16,636 bases of DNA, taken from Fusobacteriales bacterium. Its GTDB lineage: Bacteria; Fusobacteriota; Fusobacteriia; Fusobacteriales; Leptotrichiaceae. A program made the position numbers and the translations under genes. Where the stretch lies: assembly GCA_031285605.1 (NCBI GenBank), contig JAITVW010000155.1:1-16636 (forward strand), written 5' to 3'. The notes under the pieces were generated by a model that ran no database searches, was not told the DNA's origin, and was given only the letters and a program-made list of their open reading frames with translations. Shown in pieces: positions 8,385 to 15,792 of this stretch (position 1 is its first letter; each line of letters starts with the position of its first letter).

Positions 8385-9605
8385 TTATTCCACTCCTTTC
8401 AGACCAAATAATTTTTTCCCGTTTAAATGGAATATATTAACAAATATTTTTACAATAATTTTTGTAATAAATATTGCCGTGAACATACTTACCAAAACCC
8501 CTATAGTAAGGATAACGGCAAATCCTCTTACAGGTCCTGTACCAAAGAAGAATAAAACCATTGTTATCAACAGGGTTGTTATATTTCCGTCCAAAATTGC
8601 CGGAAATGCCCTGTTAAATCCGTCATCTATACAATCCTGAAATCTTTTGCCTTCCATTATCTCATCTTTGATACGTTCAAAGATAATTACATTTGCATCT
8701 ACTGCCATCCCGAGAGACAGTATAAATCCGGCTATTCCCGGAAGTGTAAGTGTTGTTCCTATAACGCACATTAAACCGGCTGTTAAAATTCCAAATACAC
8801 ATAGTGCCAAATCCGCAACGAATCCTGCTACTCTGTATACTACTAGCATAAATAAGGAAACCAGTACCAGAGCTATCATTGCAGCCATTTTAGTTGCTTT
8901 TATAGACTCAGCCCCTAATGATGCATCTACACTTCTGGTTTCCATTATCTGAATGTTTACCGGAAGTGCCCCGGCTTTCAGAAGATTAGCCAGATTCTGC
9001 GCACTTTCATATGTAAAGCTCCCGCTTATTGAGCCTTTCCCGCCAGGAATTTCCGACTGGATAACAGGCGCTGACTGTTCTTTGCCGTCAAGCATTATTG
9101 CCAGCTGTTTTCCCATATTCGTCCTAGTTATTTCAGCAAATTTAACTGCTCCCTCGTCATTTAGTTCAAATCCTATCATAGGCTTACCAAACTGATCCTG
9201 TTGTACATAAGCATTTTTTATTGCCGAACCGTCTAAAACTGCAGGTCCGTATGAATTATCCCCTGTTTTTATTTTAAACTCAAGTTTTGCGGTAGTCCCT
9301 ATCAGATCTATTGCTTCCTGAGCATTCTTAACTCCTGCCAGCTCTACAATAAGTCTGTTTTCACCGCTTTTTTGGATAACCGGTTCCGACACTCCCAGAC
9401 CGTCGACTCTTCTCTGCACTATTTCTCTTACTTTATCCATAGTATCAGGCTGTAACTTTTTACCGTCTTCTTCCTGAGCTTCCAGTACTACTGATGTTCC
9501 CCCTCTTAAGTCCAATCCCAGATTAATAGGATTTCTAAAAATCAGTATTGCCGGTATTACTACAACCAGTATAAGTATTACTATCCTACTTGTCTTAATT
9601 TCCAT
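8385..9605 (-). CDS. secD: Protein translocase subunit SecD
   Basis: Larger half of SecDF. The 406 residues comprise an N-terminal membrane segment (7-24), a periplasmic region opening with NLGLDLRGG (28-36) and containing the P1 head domain, and five C-terminal segments from about 240. The motif GMAVDANVIIFERIKDE (299-315) carries Asp303, the residue expected in proton transfer, and GPVRGFAVILTIG (357-369) is also conserved. At about 400 residues it is the compact form, shorter than the roughly 600 residues of E. coli SecD. AGGAGG lies 4-5 nt before the ATG. Many bacteria have yajC directly upstream; here ruvX is next, after a 93-bp gap, and no yajC is seen. Confidence 0.97.
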   Translation of the reverse strand: MEIKTSRIVILILVVVIPAILIFRNPINLGLDLRGGTSVVLEAQEEDGKKLQPDTMDKVREIVQRRVDGLGVSEPVIQKSGENRLIVELAGVKNAQEAIDLIGTTAKLEFKIKTGDNSYGPAVLDGSAIKNAYVQQDQFGKPMIGFELNDEGAVKFAEITRTNMGKQLAIMLDGKEQSAPVIQSEIPGGKGSISGSFTYESAQNLANLLKAGALPVNIQIMETRSVDASLGAESIKATKMAAMIALVLVSLFMLVVYRVAGFVADLALCVFGILTAGLMCVIGTTLTLPGIAGFILSLGMAVDANVIIFERIKDEIMEGKRFQDCIDDGFNRAFPAILDGNITTLLITMVLFFFGTGPVRGFAVILTIGVLVSMFTAIFITKIIVKIFVNIFHLNGKKLFGLKGVE

Positions 9606-9698
9606 TTTCCCTCCTACATATTTTCAGCTTTGTTGTCTGAATCTTTGATTTGCCACCTTTGTGCTTTATCAGAAATATTATATCTGAACCGCAGAATT
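9606..9698 (-). other. 93-bp gap between ruvX and secD
   Basis: One of only two real gaps in the window. It contains a TATAAT hexamer within a 19-nt dyad and the secD ribosome binding site. I see no hairpin-plus-T-run terminator and no ORF with a normal start. A promoter for the secD-to-rodA run is a reasonable guess but unproven. Confidence 0.5.
9669..9687 (-). promoter_or_regulatory. 19-nt dyad over a TATAAT, possible secD promoter/operator
   Basis: The coding strand reads TCAGA, nine AT-only bases, TCTGA. Folding about the central base, eight of nine pairs match. A perfect TATAAT (9677-9682) falls inside it. No good TTGACA lies 16-18 nt upstream and there is no extended -10 TG. If this is a promoter, the symmetric element would be well placed for a repressor, but AT-rich DNA yields such matches by chance. 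Confidence 0.3.
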
Positions 9699-10112
9699 TT
9701 ACTTCATATCCAGAAACTTCTGCAGAATAATGGCTGCTGCCACCATATCTACTACTTTTCTTCGTTCCCTCGGATTTTTTTTTGAATAATTCCTCAGATA
9801 ATGCTCTGCTTCCACTGTTGTATATCTTTCATCTACAGTAATAATTTCCAGATTATCTATATTCTTTTTTAATTCCTCTATGAATTCATTTACTTTTTCG
9901 ACCTGTCTTTTTACTGTCCCGTCCAGACTTTTCGGAATTCCCACTACAAGACCGTTTGTATTTTCCTGCTGCAGAAGCTCTTTTACTCTTTTTACAGGAT
10001 CAGTATCATTTCGGTTTATTACTTCCAAAGGAGTTGCAAGTATTCCCAGAATATCTGATTTTGCAACTCCTATTCTTACATCTCCCACATCAAGTCCGAG
10101 ATATTTTTTCAT
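9699..10112 (-). CDS. ruvX: RuvX/YqgF-family Holliday-junction resolvase-like nuclease
   Basis: RNase H-fold protein of 137 residues, the usual length. Family members have been tied to Holliday-junction resolution and to 16S/pre-rRNA 5' end processing; which applies here cannot be read from sequence. Motifs in order: LGLDVGDVRIG (5-15) with Asp8, VVGIPKSLDG (56-65), the acidic VDERYTT (93-99), and the last acidic site in VDMVAAA (121-127), Asp122. The ATG overlaps the alaS stop as ATGA, with GAGG shortly before, an arrangement seen for alaS-ruvX (yrrK) pairs in many low-GC bacteria. An A9 tract at codons 110-113 includes an A AAA AAA heptamer in frame for -1 slippage. Confidence 0.93.
   Translation of the reverse strand: MKKYLGLDVGDVRIGVAKSDILGILATPLEVINRNDTDPVKRVKELLQQENTNGLVVGIPKSLDGTVKRQVEKVNEFIEELKKNIDNLEIITVDERYTTVEAEHYLRNYSKKNPRERRKVVDMVAAAIILQKFLDMK
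9775..9783 (-). other. A9 tract in ruvX with slippery heptamer
   Basis: The coding strand reads TCA AAA AAA AAT at codons 110-113, so A AAA AAA is phased for a -1 shift and the tract is also long enough for polymerase slippage. The -1 frame stays open for 62 codons, up to a TAA at 9595-9597 inside secD. Confidence 0.4.
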
Positions 10113-12721
10113 AATTTTTCCTCTAAATATCTTTTTCCATGTTCAAGAGCTTCATAGACTTTTTCGCCGGCTTTTCCTCCCGCCTGTGCGAAATCAGGTC
10201 TTCCTCCCCCGTTTCCGTTAGCTATTTTGGACACTTCCTTTACTATATCGCCGGCTTTGATTTTCCCTGTAATATCTTTGGAAACTCCTGCAAGAAACAT
10301 GGCATTTCCGTTATTTGCACCGATGAGAACAACGCCGCTTTTTAATTTATCCTTCACTCTGTCTACGATTTCTTTCAATTCCTCGTTATTTTTATTTTCA
10401 AATCCTTTAATCAATACTTTTGTCCCGTTTATTTCTGTTACTTGATCCATTAGATCATTTATTTCATATTTTAGAAATTTCATCTGAAGATCGTTATAGT
10501 CTTTTTCCAGATCCTTGTATGATTCTTTCAGCTTTTCCACTGCTTCTTTTATTTTTTTCTCTTCCACTTTCAAAGACTTTGCCAGTTCTTTCTGTGATTC
10601 TTTCAGCGTATTCACAAAATCAAGACTTTTATAACCGGTAGTTGCGGTGATTCTTCTTACACCCGAAGCTATACCGGACTCACTCTCTATGTTTATAAGG
10701 CCTATCTCACCTGTGGACTTCACATGTGTCCCGCCGCATAATTCAATTGAAAACCGGGGTATTTCCACTACTCTTACTTCATCTCCGTATTTATCCCCAA
10801 AAAGAGCCATTGCCCCTCTTGCTTTTGCTGTTTCTATATCTTCATTATAAACAGCTAATTCTATATTTTCCAAAACTATCTGATTGGCAATTCTTTCTAT
10901 AGCTTCTATCTGTTCCGGCGAAACTGCCTCATAATGTGAAAAGTCAAATCTTAGTCTTTCGGAATCCACAAGTGAACCTGATTGTTCTACATGTGATCCC
11001 AGCACTTCCCGCAGAGCCCTATGCAATATATGTGTCGCAGTGTGATTTCTTTGTGTATCCTTTCTTTTGAATTTATCTATTTTTAGTGTCAGTTCATCGC
11101 CTGGTTTCGGAATAATCCCTTTTACAAGCTCTGCCTCATGTATATATATATCTTTTTTCTTTACTACATTTACTACCTTTCCTTCAAATAAATCCAGAGA
11201 GTTTATAATACCGGTATCTGCTGCCTGTCCTCCTGATTCTGCATAAAAAGGTGTTTGATCAAATATTATTTCATAGTTGCCGGAACCATGACTTTTGTTT
11301 ACATGAAGTACTTTTGCTTTTGTCTCTTTCTCTTCATATCCGATAAATTTCGTTTTTCCGTGCTTTTCATAAAATTCGTCTATGAATTCGTCTTTTATCA
11401 TATCTGATATTGTTTCTTTCGAGCTTTTGGATCTTATCTTCTGTTCCTCCAGCTTCTTATGAAATTCATCTTCAGATACTTCAATTTCCTCATATTCCAG
11501 TACTTCCTTAGTTAATTCAAAAGGAAAACCATAGGTATCGTATAATTTAAATGATATTTCAGAAGGAAATTTATCTTTTCCGTCTTTTTTCAGTTTCTCA
11601 ACTTCTTCTTTCAAAATTTCCACACCGTTTTTCAAAGTAACAGTGAATTTTTCTTCTTCTATTTTCATTACTTTTTCTATATAATCAATTTTTGATTCCA
11701 TTTCCGGATAAGCTTCCCTCATTATTTCCACAACTACCGGAACCAGTCTGTATAAAAATATATCTTCCTTTTCAAAAATTCTTTCTTTTATGGTACTAGC
11801 TACACCAAAAGCTCTTCTTATCAGCTTTCTGAGAATGTATCCTCTTCCCTCATTAGACGGAAGAACTCCGTCTCCTATCAGGAATACAGCTGCTCTTACG
11901 TGATCAGCTATTATTTTTAATGCCTTATCTGTTTTGCTGTTTCTTTCTACTTCAAGTATTTTTTCAGTCTCGTTGATTATAGGAATAAACAGATCAGTAT
12001 CAAAATTCGATTCTTTTTTCTGCATAACTGCTGCAATTCTTTCCAGCCCTGCTCCTGTATCAATGTTTTTTTCCGGAAGCGGAATCAATGAGCCGTCTTC
12101 CAGTCTGTTCCACTCAGTAAATACCAGATTCCATATTTCCAGATACCTGTCACAGTCACATCCCGGCTTACAGTCTAAATTACCGCAGCCCAGTTTTTCT
12201 CCGAGGTCTATATATATTTCACTGCAAGGCCCGCATGAACCTACAGGTCCTGCTGCCCACCAGTTATCCTCTTCTCCCAGCCTTACTATTCTTTCTTCCG
12301 GTATCCCGACTTCTTTATTCCATATATCATAAGCTTCATCATCATCTAAAAATACAGAAACCCATAATTTTTCAGGTTCCAGTTTCAAAATTTTTGTGAT
12401 ATATTCCCATGACCAAAATATAGCCTCTCTCTTAAAATAATCTCCAAATGAAAAGTTCCCCAGCATTTCAAAGAAAGTCTGATGTCTTGTGGTTACGCCT
12501 ACATTTTCCAGATCATTTGTTCTTATACATTTTTGATATGTTGTTATTCTTTTGAAAGGTGCTTCTTTTTCTCCGAGAAAAAAAGATTTAAAAGGAACCA
12601 TTCCTGCTACTGTAAGCAAGAGTGTTTTATCATCCGGTATTAAAGATGCACTTTCAAAATATTTATGTTCTTTAGATTTAAAAAAATCTATAAAACTCTT
12701 TCTGATTTCGTTACCTGTCAT
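10109..12721 (-). CDS. alaS: Alanyl-tRNA synthetase
   Basis: Charges tRNA-Ala and hydrolyses mischarged Ser- and Gly-tRNA. The 870 residues match the usual bacterial length (about 875) and show the full domain order. The class II catalytic core covers about 1-240, with RTNDLENVG (67-75) and GPCSEIYIDLG (164-174), plus a cysteine cluster Cys179/184/188/190 often present in bacterial AlaRS. A tRNA-recognition helical region follows (about 250-440). The editing domain (about 550-700) has zinc-site residues HTATH (560-564) and Cys662/His666 in LCGGTH. A coiled coil (about 705-755) leads to the C-Ala/DHHA1 domain with GGGRPDFAQAGG (838-849). AGGAGG sits 4 nt before the ATG. No T-box leader fits into the short upstream gap. 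Confidence 0.98.
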   Translation of the reverse strand: MTGNEIRKSFIDFFKSKEHKYFESASLIPDDKTLLLTVAGMVPFKSFFLGEKEAPFKRITTYQKCIRTNDLENVGVTTRHQTFFEMLGNFSFGDYFKREAIFWSWEYITKILKLEPEKLWVSVFLDDDEAYDIWNKEVGIPEERIVRLGEEDNWWAAGPVGSCGPCSEIYIDLGEKLGCGNLDCKPGCDCDRYLEIWNLVFTEWNRLEDGSLIPLPEKNIDTGAGLERIAAVMQKKESNFDTDLFIPIINETEKILEVERNSKTDKALKIIADHVRAAVFLIGDGVLPSNEGRGYILRKLIRRAFGVASTIKERIFEKEDIFLYRLVPVVVEIMREAYPEMESKIDYIEKVMKIEEEKFTVTLKNGVEILKEEVEKLKKDGKDKFPSEISFKLYDTYGFPFELTKEVLEYEEIEVSEDEFHKKLEEQKIRSKSSKETISDMIKDEFIDEFYEKHGKTKFIGYEEKETKAKVLHVNKSHGSGNYEIIFDQTPFYAESGGQAADTGIINSLDLFEGKVVNVVKKKDIYIHEAELVKGIIPKPGDELTLKIDKFKRKDTQRNHTATHILHRALREVLGSHVEQSGSLVDSERLRFDFSHYEAVSPEQIEAIERIANQIVLENIELAVYNEDIETAKARGAMALFGDKYGDEVRVVEIPRFSIELCGGTHVKSTGEIGLINIESESGIASGVRRITATTGYKSLDFVNTLKESQKELAKSLKVEEKKIKEAVEKLKESYKDLEKDYNDLQMKFLKYEINDLMDQVTEINGTKVLIKGFENKNNEELKEIVDRVKDKLKSGVVLIGANNGNAMFLAGVSKDITGKIKAGDIVKEVSKIANGNGGGRPDFAQAGGKAGEKVYEALEHGKRYLEEKL

Positions 12722-12815
12722 TTCTCCTCCTAGTTATTTAACTCAATTCAAATCATTCTTGATTAATTATATTCCCGCTTTATTTGGTTCACAGTACAGA
12801 ATCTAAACACAGGAA
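12722..12815 (-). other. 94-bp gap between lptB and alaS
   Basis: AT-rich spacer holding a TATAAT hexamer (12766-12771), a two-copy direct repeat next to lptB, and the alaS ribosome binding site. No terminator hairpin and no ORF are visible. A start of transcription for alaS-ruvX in here is plausible. Confidence 0.5.
12766..12771 (-). promoter_or_regulatory. Possible -10 box for alaS
   Basis: Perfect TATAAT on the coding strand, 44 nt before the alaS ATG. Upstream at 16-18 nt I find no sequence close to TTGACA, so the assignment rests on the hexamer and its location between genes. Confidence 0.35.
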
Positions 12816-12824
12816 CTAATCTAA
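12790..12824. repeat. Two-copy imperfect direct repeat before alaS
   Basis: On the plus strand CACAG-n5-AATCTAA occurs at 12790-12806 and again at 12808-12824, an 18-bp period. Thirteen of 17 positions agree. The second copy overlaps the lptB stop codon. It lies upstream of the possible alaS -10 box, where an activator or repressor could bind; chance cannot be excluded. Confidence 0.4.
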
Positions 12825-13553
12825 TTTGAAGTTTCCGCCTAAATATACTCTTTTGGCTACTTCGTTATTAGCTATTTCATTACTTGTTCCGCTTATCAAA
12901 ATCTGTCCTTCTGCCATTATATAGGCTCTTTCTGTTATCTTCAGTGTTTCCCTTACATTATGATCTGTTATTAGTATTCCTAATCCTCTGTCTTTCAGAT
13001 GTATAATTATATTTTGTATATCTTCTACCGCTATGGGATCGACACCGGCAAAGGGTTCATCAAGAAGTATAAAGTCAGGATCTGTGGAAATGGTTCTTGC
13101 TATCTCTACTCTTCTTCTTTCGCCCCCGGATAATGAATATCCAAGGTTTTTTGCTACATGTGAAAGCTTGAATTCTTCTATAAGTCCGTCTTTTATCTTT
13201 TCACGTTCTTTTTTAGCAACTCCGCGCATTTCCAAAACAGATAATATATTTTCTTCCACAGTTAAATTTCTAAATACCGAAGCCTCTTGTGGGAGATAAC
13301 CAAGTCCGAGCCTTGCTCTTTTATACATCGGATAGTCAGTTATATTTTCATCGTTATATTTCACTGTTCCCTGATTTGGTCTTATTATTCCCGTTATCAT
13401 ATAAAAAGTTGTTGTCTTTCCCGCACCATTTGGACCGAGAAGCCCGACAACCTCTCCTTTATTTACAATCAGGTCTACATCTTTTACTACTTCTCTTTTT
13501 TTGTATATTTTTTTCAAATTATTAGCTTCGATACTAATAGTCCTATACGCCAT
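12816..13553 (-). CDS. lptB: LptB, ATPase of the LPS export ABC transporter
   Basis: Cytoplasmic ATPase that powers LptFG. The 245 residues contain Walker [10 protein letters not shown] (40-48), Q-loop Gln89 in YLPQEAS, ABC signature LSGGERRR (141-148), Walker [14 protein letters not shown] (161-173) with Asp165/Glu166, and switch His198 in TDHNV. The [13 protein letters not shown] and [14 protein letters not shown] wording is characteristic of LptB rather than other ABC ATPases. It starts 10 nt after the LptC/LptA-like gene; its AAGGAG overlaps that gene's stop codon, 6 nt before the ATG. The membrane partners lptF and lptG lie about 7 kb further along the same strand. Confidence 0.96.
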   Translation of the reverse strand: MAYRTISIEANNLKKIYKKREVVKDVDLIVNKGEVVGLLGPNGAGKTTTFYMITGIIRPNQGTVKYNDENITDYPMYKRARLGLGYLPQEASVFRNLTVEENILSVLEMRGVAKKEREKIKDGLIEEFKLSHVAKNLGYSLSGGERRRVEIARTISTDPDFILLDEPFAGVDPIAVEDIQNIIIHLKDRGLGILITDHNVRETLKITERAYIMAEGQILISGTSNEIANNEVAKRVYLGGNFKLD

Positions 13554-13563
13554 TACTGACTCC

Positions 13564-15792
13564 TTATCTTACTTTTATATTATAAGTTTTTCTGTATGTT
13601 CTTCCATTGAACTTCAAAATTTCCACTATCTGAGTATTTGTATATAACTGTACTTCATTTGTCAGAACTTCGTCATTTCTGTTCCATTCTACAGGAATTT
13701 CCAGTATCTTTCCATATACATTTACCTTGGCTGTCGCAGGAAGAGATACTTTTTCTCCTATTTGTACTGTATTTGGAATATATACCTTTTCGCCGGCCCG
13801 TCCAAGCATTTCCTCAACACTTTCAGGCTGTACACGTATATTAAAATCTTTTTCTCTGTTTGCAGTTCCCGCTGTTAATTCTGCCGTTAATGTTACATTT
13901 GTAGTTCTTCCTCCGTAAAATTCCCTGTTTACCCGTCCTGTTCTGTCTATAATTCCGTCATTTGAACTGCTCCATTTTACGCTGACAGGGGTTTTATTTG
14001 AAGCTTCCATATTTCTTGGAAGACTGACACGATTTCCTTTTATATCAGGAGATCCAAGTCTCATATATACATCATCTACCGCATCTGTATCAGACTTTTC
14101 CGATTTTCTTTCATTTTGAGCCGGTTCATTTCTTCTCAGATAATAATCTACTTTTATATTTTCTTCATTTTGAAGTACCTTCTTATCTATATCATAATAT
14201 GCTTTGTTTGAGCTTATTCTTGTCTTATCTTTGTATGTTACTACATTTCCCAAGAGCTCAAGCTGTCTTGTTTTATTGTCTATAATTGCTTTATCAGTAC
14301 TTATGTCTACTTTTCCTCCGCCGATATTATTGATTATTTTTACATTTGTCTGTGCATATCCTTTCTCAGTGTTCAGGTCTATATAAAAATAATTGGCTGT
14401 CATCTGTGTGCTTTCCCTGAATGTAAGTCTGACATCATCTCTTGAAAGCACCACATTCTTTCCTGCATCTATTTCACTGTACTGCGATAACATATTCAAA
14501 TCCTTATAGCGTACATTTACATTTGTTTTTATTTCTCCTCTGGTCATACTGTATTTACTATCCTCATGAACCAGAAAGTACATTTTTGCAGTAGCACCTG
14601 TAAAATATATTGCTTCGGAATCTACGAGTTTTTCTTTACTTTTTACAAAGTCTTTTACATTTCCTCTGATTTTGCCGTTTACATTCCCTTCAAACTTAAA
14701 CTCTCTTTTCTCAAAGTTTCCGTCCCCGCTGTTGGAAGTAATAATATCTCCCTGATCACTTCTCATGACCATACTGTTTACAAAGATATTTTTTGTTTTT
14801 GTATTGGCATTCCCGCTACTTCCCGAAACTGTCATATTTTCTCTTCTTACGGAAAAAGTGGAATTCATAAGAGCATCTCCGCTGACTACGGTATAATGAA
14901 GACTGTTTCCTTTTATTATGTACCCGTCATTATTTAATGTAAATGCCGAATTTGTAATTAATATCTGATCCTTCATATTATATATACCTTCTATATAATC
15001 ACCGTCAACATTATTCTGGGGATATTTAAATCTCCCGCTGCCACTGGCATTTACCATTTGTCCTTTTATATCGTAAACAGCATGTCCGGCGGTAATTTCA
15101 GAACCTGCATCTTTATAATACACATTTCCGTCGGCAGTGAGTATTTCTGTTAAAAGTTCATATATTGCGGAATTCGCCTTAAGCTCATTGCCTTCACCCG
15201 TATAATGCACACTTCCGTCAGCATCTACTTTTTTCTGTTCCGTATAATACACAGCTTTATCAGCTGTTATTCTGTCCTTTTCCTTAGTAAAATCCGTATT
15301 TCCCGTGAGGCGGATTTCCAGAAACTCAGTTGTGGTTTCAAGCCTGTCACCCAGTATTGTAGTACCGTCTTCACTGTTCACAGCCTTGGACCTCACCGGG
15401 GAAGCAAGTATATCCGCAGCCTTTTCATAAGTCAGAAGCTCTGTAAAAAGGCTCCATTTCTCATCCTTGGTTCTTCCCACTACTTCGCCGCTTATTTTCA
15501 TATTCTGTGATTCAGTTTCAAGAAGTCCTTCTTTTCCTGATATCATTATATCTTTTTTCAAAAGGTCTATTATTACATTTTTAAATGTAATTTCCTTATC
15601 TTCCGGAAGTCCTGTCTGTTCATCCGCATATATTACCGCATCATCTTTCAGATAATATACGACCTTTTTGGTTTTGGCCTTTTCTCTCATTTCGTCAATT
15701 CCCGGAGGAGGTGCAACAGTTTTAAAAAATATAACATAAATGAAATATGCTACAAAAAGAGCCAATAATATGTATATAAGTTTTTTCCACAT
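13564..15792 (-). CDS. Membrane-anchored LptC/LptA-like (OstA-repeat) protein with Ig-like tail
   Basis: A 742-residue envelope protein, far longer than LptC or LptA (both about 180-190 residues in E. coli). Residues 4-23 form one uncleaved-looking membrane anchor, as in LptC. Residues about 45-550 are beta-rich with OstA-type units of roughly 28 residues, clearest at 173-199 ([13 protein letters not shown] start), 202-229, 230-258, 496-521 and 524-550; each has a [12 protein letters not shown] strand and a DGNVYYK-like strand. A charged linker (555-572) follows. Residues about 575-742 look like two degenerate bacterial Ig-like domains; the first has [17 protein letters not shown] (605-621). 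I infer that it carries LPS across the periplasm from LptB2FG. Placement directly before lptB supports this. The gene abuts mutS (TAAATG), with GGAGGAG 9 nt before the ATG. The role of the tail is unknown. Confidence 0.82.
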   Translation of the reverse strand: MWKKLIYILLALFVAYFIYVIFFKTVAPPPGIDEMREKAKTKKVVYYLKDDAVIYADEQTGLPEDKEITFKNVIIDLLKKDIMISGKEGLLETESQNMKISGEVVGRTKDEKWSLFTELLTYEKAADILASPVRSKAVNSEDGTTILGDRLETTTEFLEIRLTGNTDFTKEKDRITADKAVYYTEQKKVDADGSVHYTGEGNELKANSAIYELLTEILTADGNVYYKDAGSEITAGHAVYDIKGQMVNASGSGRFKYPQNNVDGDYIEGIYNMKDQILITNSAFTLNNDGYIIKGNSLHYTVVSGDALMNSTFSVRRENMTVSGSSGNANTKTKNIFVNSMVMRSDQGDIITSNSGDGNFEKREFKFEGNVNGKIRGNVKDFVKSKEKLVDSEAIYFTGATAKMYFLVHEDSKYSMTRGEIKTNVNVRYKDLNMLSQYSEIDAGKNVVLSRDDVRLTFRESTQMTANYFYIDLNTEKGYAQTNVKIINNIGGGKVDISTDKAIIDNKTRQLELLGNVVTYKDKTRISSNKAYYDIDKKVLQNEENIKVDYYLRRNEPAQNERKSEKSDTDAVDDVYMRLGSPDIKGNRVSLPRNMEASNKTPVSVKWSSSNDGIIDRTGRVNREFYGGRTTNVTLTAELTAGTANREKDFNIRVQPESVEEMLGRAGEKVYIPNTVQIGEKVSLPATAKVNVYGKILEIPVEWNRNDEVLTNEVQLYTNTQIVEILKFNGRTYRKTYNIKVR

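Noticed and set aside
9606..9698. A small independent gene in the ruvX-secD gap
   Set aside because: Two frames are open for about 28-31 codons, but neither has an ATG, GTG or TTG in a usable position; kept only as a low-weight slippage finding.
11934..12332. Plus-strand ORF of 132 residues
   Set aside because: Antisense to the alaS catalytic domain, with no independent ribosome site or recognisable motif.
12722..12815. T-box leader or rho-independent terminator before alaS
   Set aside because: The gap is too short for a T-box and has no GC hairpin followed by a T run.
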